Shown here: piece by piece, positions 55,825 through 64,000 of the stretch
How positions within the stretch are numbered: the first letter of the stretch is position 1
How the letters are laid out: each line of letters begins with the position of its first letter
Assembly (NCBI RefSeq): GCF_016906535.1
Contig: NC_057380.1
Span: 1,984,001 to 2,048,000 of the forward strand
Direction of reading: 5' to 3'
DNA from: Rhizoctonia solani
Taxonomy: Eukaryota > Basidiomycota > Agaricomycetes > Cantharellales > Ceratobasidiaceae
DNA: 64,000 nucleotides
Notes under the pieces: generated by a model
What the model was told of the DNA's origin: nothing
The model's database searches: none
Seen by the model: the letters and a program-made list of their open reading frames with translations, nothing else
Made by a program: the position numbers and the translations under genes

Positions 55825-57054
55825 TTAGAGTGGATTATCTTTAATGGTTCCTTTGAGTGATTTTGATCTTAATCTTAAATCTGGTGCACTCTTGAGTTGT
55901 TTCTTTGGTTTGCTACTTAAGTTGCGTCCCAGCCATTGAATAGGGTGCTGGTAGGTGCATTTATCTCCTAGTTTCATGTATTCTTGTTCCCTTAACATTT
56001 CCGCTAAGCTCTTAGACCATTGATTGATCACTAGGTCTTGCTGATATCTATTAGGACGTCTTCTGAGTTTGTACAAAGGCGCTTTGATGATATCTGAACA
56101 TGGAACATCTATTAAATTGATAATGGTACGTTGTCCTGACCAATATGTTAACTTGTCCAGAGGCTGTTGCATTTTCCCTGGATATAAGTGGTTACGCCTG
56201 TGAGTTGTTCCGTGTGACCTTGGGTTTGCCGGGCTGATATACGGTAGGTCTGCCTTTGACTGGAGACGTGTCTTGCGCAGAGGTGATTCCACTGCTTGAT
56301 TCCGTCCCATAAATGCGCTGGTACCTGCTGACGCATTACAGTCCGTAGGGATTTCTTTCCTATCGCCTTTAGGTAGTTCCGCTACTGTTTCAGTCCTAGC
56401 TCCAGTTGCCCTGTTTCGTCTCAATGTACACTTAAGTATTGTATCTACCGAGTGCCAAGAGTTTGGATGCTTGAGGCGATTCCCTTGCATGTTGACAGGC
56501 GCTTCCTGCTTGTTGTGCTGCACGTCCATTTGTGTCCTAGTATCATTTACAAGTACTTGTAATCTTTCAGTGCAACTAAGGTTGTTCTGAGCAGAGTTAT
56601 TCAATAATATGCTTCCGCTAGTTTGGCTGGTTGTATACTGCGTTGTTGGTCCTTGCATATAACTACGTTGCTTCTTTTGTATATGTTTGAACGCTCTTGC
56701 CGTTTCATGATAGCTGTCTACAGTAGCTGTACTAGCTTTGGTGCAATCAATTGGCTTAGTTGCTTTAATCTGTGTAGTTAAATGCGATTCCTTTGTCCAA
56801 GCATGAGCAATGTGCTTTGCGGCGATATACTTGGCTGTCTTTTGAGTGTTCTCTGACCAGTGATGATAGTTCTGGGATTTTTTGGCTCTCAAACTCTTAA
56901 GTCTTTCTGGTTGTTGCTTAAGACTTCGCTTTTCTAATCCAATTTTTTCTGTGTCGAATTTTCTATCCCTTGTATCCCCCCAGGCACGTTGTCTCTTTGC
57001 TTGGACGTGGAAAGGACTGAATTCAGAAGGAAGTGTTGATTCCCCTTGAACCAC
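55825..57054 (-). CDS. element B, basic ORF of unknown function downstream of Gag
   Basis: About 409 codons, strongly basic and rich in Lys, Arg, Gln, Thr and His (LEKRSLKQQPERLKSLRAKK, HIQKKQRSYMQGPTTQYTT, YKLRRRPNRYQQDLVIN). It occupies the place where pol would normally be. No RT, protease or integrase motif is visible. Composition alone suggests nucleic-acid binding, which is weak evidence. Its start overlaps the end of the Gag-like region in another frame. Confidence 0.5.
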   Translation of the reverse strand: MVQGESTLPSEFSPFHVQAKRQRAWGDTRDRKFDTEKIGLEKRSLKQQPERLKSLRAKKSQNYHHWSENTQKTAKYIAAKHIAHAWTKESHLTTQIKATKPIDCTKASTATVDSYHETARAFKHIQKKQRSYMQGPTTQYTTSQTSGSILLNNSAQNNLSCTERLQVLVNDTRTQMDVQHNKQEAPVNMQGNRLKHPNSWHSVDTILKCTLRRNRATGARTETVAELPKGDRKEIPTDCNASAGTSAFMGRNQAVESPLRKTRLQSKADLPYISPANPRSHGTTHRRNHLYPGKMQQPLDKLTYWSGQRTIINLIDVPCSDIIKAPLYKLRRRPNRYQQDLVINQWSKSLAEMLREQEYMKLGDKCTYQHPIQWLGRNLSSKPKKQLKSAPDLRLRSKSLKGTIKDNPL

Positions 57055-60000
57055 CTAAACCTTTGAAAACTTGCCGGGCAATATTTCCCTGTCCTATACG
57101 CTGTTTGTCTTGGTTTGTTCGTGTGCGTACTAGCAGGCAACGTTTGCGGTGTTAATAGCTCATTCAATTGCTCATTCAGTTTAGCTAATTCTATTGTTAA
57201 TTGCTCCTGGCTGGACTTCCAGTCCAAACTCTGTCGACTACTAACGTCTTCTTCGATTGACTTTCTAGCTGGTATTGGCTCGGGAGTGCATGGGCGCACT
57301 AACGCTGTGAAGATCGAAGGGTTTGGTAGGAGTCTTGAGTAGAGGCTTTTTCGTTGATTTCAGACTCGTTGTCACTCGTATTCTTGTTGTCGCTTAACTC
57401 TTTGTAATCCCCTTGACTGGAGCGATTCGTCTTGACGTTGGAATCCGGTTGAATTTCGATATTTTTCAGAATTTCTTTCATTTCGTCGAGCTGCTTCTGT
57501 ATGTCCTGAGATATATTATTATCATGTCTCAGCAAGCGGTCTTCATGCCATGCAACTTTGTCCAAGAAGTCGTCCCATGTAGTTCCTACAGATGTATCTA
57601 TATACAATGACCAATGTTCAGGAGCGCTGTTCATGATCTCCGTAATTAGTTCAGATTCGGTCCAATCGCTAAATAGAGTAAGCGTTTCGGCCTTCCAAAC
57701 AATGTAGTCTACCGGTGTTTCATACGGGTTATCTCTGTCTCTGAATCCGGCTTGAAGAGCTTCGGCCTTATTTCTGTCTATCAGCGATCGATTCATGAAG
57801 TGTATTGTTATTGCGCGTCTTAAACTTGGCCAATTGGCGGTGATGATTTGTCGATAAGTCTTATCTAGTGCATTAAACCATCTTAGCGCTCGACCCGTGA
57901 GTCTCGATGGCACTTGTCGTCCTAACTGTATGCGTGCATAGATACCGTATTCAGCTAAATTATTGATGGATATGATCCATCTGGGTAATTCGCTGGTATC
58001 GCCATTCCATTCTGGAATGTTATCCGGCTCAAGTTTAGGATCAAAGTGCACGGGCTTAGGTCTGAAAGATCGTGCGCGTATAGGATTCCTTATAGGTACG
58101 TCACTATACTCCTGATTCGTCAGGTGGATCCGGAGGATCGTTCCTTGTCCTTTGTTGAGGATGTTGGTCTTCGTTGGAGCTCTGATTTGATTCATGGGCA
58201 CAAGGCGAGTCTCCTTGGTTGCATTTATGACTATATTGACTGCTAACGGAAGCTTGCGACGTTTCATCCTGAGACGATTCGCTGAATCTGCGCGAGCTGG
58301 CTAATCGGCTCCTTACGTGAGTAGGTAATGTATTCCTATTTCGTCGTGCCTTAGACGCGGTTGAACTACTGACTCTATTCGACCTTAAATTCTTCGCAGT
58401 GCCGAATGCTTGGTTAGTACTTCGTCTTGAGCTGGACCTTACAGGCGATCGAGACAGCCGTGATGTTCGTGCTGCGGCGCTCCTAACTGTAAAGGTAAAG
58501 TTGTCTTGGTACGACGGACCGGTTATATGCTGCAGTGCCTGTTCCTCCGCTGTGCCAGATGCTTGTGTATTTAGTGAGCTAATACAAAGATTAATATCTG
58601 GTTCGTCGGGCTCGATAGCTTCCGGCTTGTAAGTCGAGTGTTTACGTTCCGCTTCCTGATTGTACTTGTACGAGAGGGTTGTCAATATATCCAACTGATC
58701 TTCTAAAAGTTCGTATTGGTATAGATGCTCTCTCATTGGTGTCGAAGCTAACGTGTCGTTGTTACTCCTGTCTCCTGGATTGGATACTTCACTTGTAACC
58801 AAACCATATGGCGTAAGCTTATCAGGCGGTAGCAAGTATTCATGATCGGTCGGCTTGGTGAACGAATGCGTTATCGAGCTTGACATCCCTGATATAAGTG
58901 TCGAAGGTAGTTCGGGATCTTGCGACATAGGAGTTTCGACTCTTACATCCGATATTGTTAAGCCGTTTGGACTCCTTGTATTAATTACCGGCGACCGGAG
59001 TCCTTCGTCAGTAGATATTGATGAATGAATACTTATTTGATCGATATTATCACCTCTGCTTGGTGTAGTCGGCTCTTCTGGTACTAGACAATTAATTCCA
59101 AGATCTGAAACTAACTCTGCTTGACTAATAACTGGTTCGTCATTAGCTGATTTCTCAGGTAATACGATTCGGAGCTCAGTGTCAACGGCGCTTGACTCGG
59201 CGCTTGACTCGGCGCTTATGCATAGGGCCATAGGCTGGTAGTCGGGACTTAGATTTCTAATTTCCGACGGCGCTAGAGATTCAAATGCGGCGTTCGCAGC
59301 AACGCTAATGCTCGGGACTAATACTACCGATGTACCCGATGAGTCGTATTCATGAACGAGTTAGACCTTCTGTTTGCAAGTATAATAGGTAAGCTCGTAT
59401 GAGCACTGTTTGGTTCTCACTGATATGTACTAGCGTCTGCTCGCTGATCAATTCCTTAGCTGCTCGGAGTGCAAACCGATGTGTTCATTTCGTAACTCAG
59501 AGCTGATACACTGGGTATCGAAGCTTGGCGTAAGTGTCTTATGTTTTATTTGATAATGCAGCTCTCCGGAGGCTCGTCAGACTTGCGTCGATGGTTCGAT
59601 ATTGATTGTACTTACAGATGATGCCGATGAATCAATTGAACTAATAGTCACGCTTCCTTCTCCACTATTGATTGAAACGTCCTTGAATATACTAGTGTTA
59701 GTGGTAGCATAGTCGGCTGCACTTGTTTCAGTCGATTCAGAGCCACAATTGTTTCAGACAATGCTGAGTAAGGATCACGTGACGGTGTCGCTTGTAGCGC
59801 GCTCTGAATAGTGTCGTTCTTGCCCATGTCAATTTTATCCACCAATAAAGATTGTTTGCTTGCTTCAGACTCAAAGATCCTTACGGATGATTGCGCTGGT
59901 AGTAATAGATCATTGACAAGTCTAGTCGTGTGACTGTTGTTACACAGAGACGAAGATTCCGAACTCTTCATTGAAGCGCTAAGCTTAGGTATTTGCTGGG

Positions 60001-63000
60001 CCGACTTGCTTGATTCGTCAGGCAATATCGTCGATACTGGATGTTCCGGACCGGGCGGTCTAGTCGAGTCTAAAGCTAAATCACGTTCAATCTTAATAGC
60101 AGCTGAATCGACAGTAGATATATGCGAGTCGGTAGAATCGGCGTATATATCCATTATTTGCTGAATTTCACGGATAGTTTCAACTAGCCAGTCCTGCATA
60201 TCTGGCGATAAATCGACTTCCAGTGGTTGAAAATCTGGACAATTTCCCGATGTTTTGCTGCAAATACTTGTTGCCGTCTCACCATGCTCTTGCTGACTAA
60301 GTGGTGTGTACGGCGCGTTAGTCTTAGAAGTAGCTTCTTCCTTAGTATTTGTATATAGGTCCGAAGTAATACCAATACTTGATCCTTCTAAGGTACTAAG
60401 TACTGATTGTTCGGCCAAACCTTGCGGCGCAATTGCATTTGAATGTGGCTTATAAGCTTCCGAAGATTGCTCTAAGCTATCTAGATATTCGACACTTAGG
60501 TTTCCGTAAGAGACTGACAAAGTATCTTGACTAATCAAAGGCTTCGAGTCTATTAGTGGTTTAGGACTTGAAGGAATCTTGACCAAGTTGTTACTATTGC
60601 TTGTTACCGTGCAATCTGTTTGACTAATCGATAGCGAGGGTAGAGCCGACTCAAGATAAGCTGTTCTGCTGTATTCAGGTGAGTGCCAATAGTATTACTA
60701 CTGATCTGTGGCAGCATAGCGTCGACTGTTGAGTACAATTGGTCCAGGGACCCTTGAATCAATTGCGTTGCCTTTGGAGAAAGTTGAGCGGGTTTGCTTC
60801 TTATGTTCAATGCATGTATCTTGACTAATGCATTGGCTGAGTTCTCTGAGGCGTTGAGCAGGAAGTTTGTGACCAAAGATTTGGGCGCAAATTCAAGTAA
60901 GCGTTGCTGAGTAGTGATCAGGGATTGTTCCTTATCCGGCAATTCATGAGCCAATAGACCTTTGTCTAATGCCTTGGGTTCGACGCTAGCTGACACTTTA
61001 CTTAAGTAACCTATATTGGTATCCTCGCACGAATTAGACAAGGGGTCTAGGCTAATCATAGGATTCGGCTTCAGCTGTGATTCTCTATGAATAGAGATGA
61101 GAGTTGAAACTGTTTCAGCGTTAGTCAATAGGTCTTGGTTTAAGCATGGCTTAGATTGCGACTGTCTAGGTAAGCGACTAGCTAAATATTCTTCCTTTGT
61201 TCGCCTAATACTGCTTGAGGTGTGTAGCACATCATTATGCGAAGCGTCGATTGCTTGTTTGGTTATCATAGATGAAGACGGAATAGTCGCCACATGGAAT
61301 TCGTCCGGTGAATGACTAGCTTGCGAAGTCAACAATCCGCTAATTGGCTTAGGAGTTGCTTCCTTATAGTTTAACTCATTAATTATAGTCCGCTTATCAT
61401 GTGTATTAGATATGTGAGTATCTGTGCTAGTAGGACCATGACTAGTAAGGTTAGACGGCGTTCCTGTATGCTTAGTGATTCCATTTGCAGTACTAGTTGT
61501 AACCAATGCATGCAATTGACTAAGGTTACCAACAGAGTGACGGCTGTTTATGTGTACCAGATCACACAATGCTTCATCTAGCAGTGGTGTAGTACTTCTG
61601 AACTGGTCGCGCATCATCTGCATTGACTCATTGTCTGATTGCTTAACAGGTTTGGCTAAGCTCTCCTTTCTTGATGTAATACCATTGCGTTTTTTGATTG
61701 TAACTAAAGGCTGAGCTATCTTGTTGACCAATAGATCGCTTAGCTGTTCATTAGATGCAATACCCTTTACGGCTTCTACTGGTATCTCATCAACAATGGG
61801 TATTGATTTGTCAACAGACTTCCAGACGGGCAATGCTGGGCTATTGTCACACTCTAGAGTAAACGTAGGTGTCGATACGGATACTACTTCCAAGTCGAGA
61901 GGGGTGGACGGCTGAGAATCGTTGAGTGATGAGTAGGAGCTTGAGCTCATTGTCATATGATTAGGCTGAGTACCCTTAACCGTTTCAAGGTTGCTAATGG
62001 TACTTCCTGCTGACGCATACATGTACTCAATGCTTGCTCTAGGACTTGTATGCCGATTTAGATGTTCCATTGGTTCTGAATGGGGCAGTCGAAGCTTAGC
62101 TGATGACTGAAACACTTTGGTCACTCTGTAATCATCATTGCATGTAGATGACATGGTAGGCGATTCGATTAGTGTTGTTTGAGTTGGCAACTTATCATGT
62201 GATAACTCATGTTGGTTCTTAGCCTCGTTAGGTAACAAATCCAGTAGGGAGTTCATATTCATTTGTGAGCTATGCTTACGTGGATCACCTTGTGGATGAT
62301 TTGTTGCGGGTAAATGATTAGTCGATGACTTATGAGGCAAGTCTTGAACTGTTATAGACTTAGTAAGTATGTTGTGCAACCTTTGGATCGATCGTTCCAT
62401 TTGATCCCTAAAGCTAACAGCAGCTACTTCGAACGCGCATGCGTCGAACAAGCATTTGGATGCCGGCCATTCTGGTGTTAGAAGCAGTAAGTCCAATTCA
62501 TTTGATTTCCGAATGGTCTTAGCAACTAGACTATTATAGGCAATATGAAGTTCACCATATTCGGGCCAGTAGTGTATGTCTTGGGCAGGAATTAACTTGT
62601 TAGTGATGACGCAAGTCGGTCTGAATGTAGTAACTATATCTAGTAACTCAAATAAATGCGCAGCCCATGTTTCACATGATTGGTTCGGAGTGTAACTGTC
62701 TTGCTGAGTCGGCATGAGTAGATTATATAAGTTGCGTGCCAACCGCCGAAGTGTTCTTCTGGCTCGGCTAATTTCCGGGTCCAATCGGGTCTCAGAGATA
62801 AGTCCGGCACTAGCAGGCTGAAACGAGTAGTCTGCTATTTCCTTATCTGTAATCGCGTACGCGGGGGTATCAGGCAAATACGGTAAGTACTTCCTTAGTT
62901 CTGGACTGCTAGTTGCCGATGAACTACGGCTATTGTGCAGTGCAACCTGTTCTGGCGAGTGTTGGGAGCTAGTAGTCTCCTCGTGCTGCCATGTTCTAGG

Positions 63001-64000
63001 CTGTACCAGCCATTCGTCTAGCTGCACTGCAATTGTTGGCAAGTACTTGCTTAAATCTGGACTCTCTGCAACTGATTTGTTATGGCAGTCGTATGATATA
63101 GCCTGGTTTGGCGAGCGTTGAGAGCTAACCGTTGCCTGGCTTCGACGAGTCTTAAGCTTAGCATGCCCCTCATCTAGCTGTCTTACCGTTGCAGGTAAGT
63201 ACTTAGACTCTGTATCAGGCTCGAAGCTTAGTTGACTGCCTGAGGCTTTGTAGCCGTTATCCATGTTGTTGACCAAGTGGTTATCCAGCGATGTATCATA
63301 GCTGATGCTATGATTCAAAGGGTCGACTGGGTCCTCACTGTTGTAGTTGATCAAGCTGTACGGCGGATCGCTTAGGGCGTACGATGGGTCACTTGCAGTA
63401 TACGATGGGTCGCGTGGGATGCACGGCGACGTTCTCTCAGTTGACGGTGAGTAAATATTGTTCGGCAATGATTGTTTAGAGCTTAATTGTTGATATGAAC
63501 GTTTGTGATGGTTGTCCATATAGCTTTCAACGCATTCATGCTGCGCCGTAGCCGTGCGGGCCTCATGAGTCGATGGAGTCGATGAGATAGCTTCCTTGCG
63601 ACGATGGTTTGGGTCGAAAGGTGCGTCGCGCTCTCTGTACCGTTCCTTAGATGTATGTATGCTACCATCCTGTGCTCGACGAAATATATCCTTGTTAACC
63701 ACTACTACGTTGTGCGTATCCGAGACCGTGAGGCTGTTGTTCTCGTGCTGGGAGCGTTTGTTACTAATGCTCCGGCATTGAGAGCTCTGTTGGGAGCGTC
63801 GGCTTGAGTTAGACGTAGTCTCAGTGTTGTTCGCATGATTATTATTCGTATCTAAGTACATCCTAAGAGCAGCATCTAAGTGTATACAATCGTCATTCAT
63901 GTCTGATGAGTAGCGCGATTGGTGCTTTGGTCTAGGGGGCGTTGTCGACCGGGGCTGAGCTGATGAGGAAGTGGAAGGGGTAGCTTTGGAGTACTTGGTC
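56934..64000 (-). CDS. element B giant Gag-like polyprotein region, 5' end outside window
   Basis: Minus-strand coding region of about 7 kb, made of frames 64000-60604, 60650-59648, about 59340-58104, 58267-57299 and 57330-56934 that join by apparent one-base shifts (near 60645, 59750, 58110 and 57320) and one likely intron (from about 59613). The N-terminal part is Ser/Thr/Asn-rich with low-complexity repeats. A folded-looking stretch (LARNLYNLLMPTQQ, FELLDIVTTFRPTCVITNKL, SNELDLLLLTPEWPASKC) lies at about 62760-62430. At 58050-57470 sits a Gag capsid-like domain: PKLEPDNIPEWNGDTSELPR, VPSRLTGRALRWFNALDKTY, SLIDRNKAEALQAGF and WDDFLDKVAWHEDRLLRHDN. A coiled coil follows (QEQLTIELAKLNEQLNELL). 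No zinc knuckle was found. Confidence 0.6.
56967..57005 (-). repeat. block shared with RNase H region of element A
   Basis: Minus strand TCCAAGCAAAGAGACAACGT followed by GCCTGGGGGGATACAAGGGA; matches 53188-53226 except for a few positions. Confidence 0.75.
62880..63210 (-). repeat. 52-residue tandem repeat in element B polyprotein
   Basis: The motif KYLP recurs with start points at about 63202, 63046 and 62890 (156-nt spacing). Two full diverged units (KYLPATVRQLDEGHAK..., KYLPTIAVQLDEWLVQ...) and a partial third (KYLPYLPDTPAY). Confidence 0.7.

Larger units (their letters stand above)
54043..64000 (-). mobile_element. LTR element B, pol-less in visible part, inserted in element A
   Basis: Minus-strand LTR element: a 3' LTR (54043-55362), a polypurine tract (55363 on), then upstream a ~410-codon frame and a Gag-like polyprotein region running off the right edge. 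No reverse transcriptase, protease, RNase H or integrase motif lies between the Gag-like capsid (58 kb) and the LTR. Right-hand end not in window. Confidence 0.75.

Noticed and set aside
1..64000. tRNA, rRNA and CRISPR arrays
   Set aside because: No cloverleaf, rRNA core motif or spacer-repeat array was recognised by eye; a covariance-model scan was not possible.

Overview
The window looks like a chromosome segment of a filamentous basidiomycete, most like an Agaricomycete of the Rhizoctonia/Ceratobasidiaceae type. This is inferred from very short GT-AG introns (about 45-65 nt), a fungal F-box protein, CACTA elements with a Tnp2-type transposase, and Ty3-type chromoviruses. There is no bacterial-style operon, CRISPR array or recognisable rRNA or tRNA gene.

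Positions 1-33 kb are mostly host DNA. They hold an NDR/LATS-family kinase (minus, running off the left edge), an F-box-like gene (minus), a Caprin-like RGG protein (minus), and a three-copy family of uncharacterised ~139-aa proteins (12.86-13.40 kb, 21.10-21.64 kb, 22.40-22.93 kb). Two of these copies form a nearly perfect head-to-head inverted duplication. A complete CACTA transposon (13966-20703) with 27-bp terminal inverted repeats, a 3-bp target duplication and GGTCGGA-type subterminal repeats lies between copy 1 and the inverted pair. Next come a single-pass membrane protein gene (plus, 25.8-27.9 kb) and a GMC oxidoreductase gene (minus, 28.9-31.9 kb) whose upstream exons encode a beta-trefoil-like region.

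Positions 33.6-64 kb are a nest of transposons. A second, decayed CACTA Tnp2 gene (plus) is followed by a convergent minus-strand gene. That gene is cut by a complete Ty3 chromovirus, element C (39912-46627; 446-bp LTRs differing at about one base; target duplication AAGCC). It is also bounded by the 3' LTR of a second Ty3 chromovirus, element A (47510-54042 visible), which carries an extra ORF between integrase and 3' LTR. Inside A's reverse transcriptase sits element B (from 54043 past the right edge). B has its own LTR and polypurine tract and a very long Gag-like polyprotein region, with no reverse transcriptase or integrase in the visible part.

Many otherwise coherent genes, both host genes and transposons, are broken by single-base shifts, often in or near homopolymer runs. 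This suggests uncorrected indels in the assembly, real decay, or both. Exon joins and starts given here are therefore approximate except for the small-protein family, where exon lengths agree between copies.
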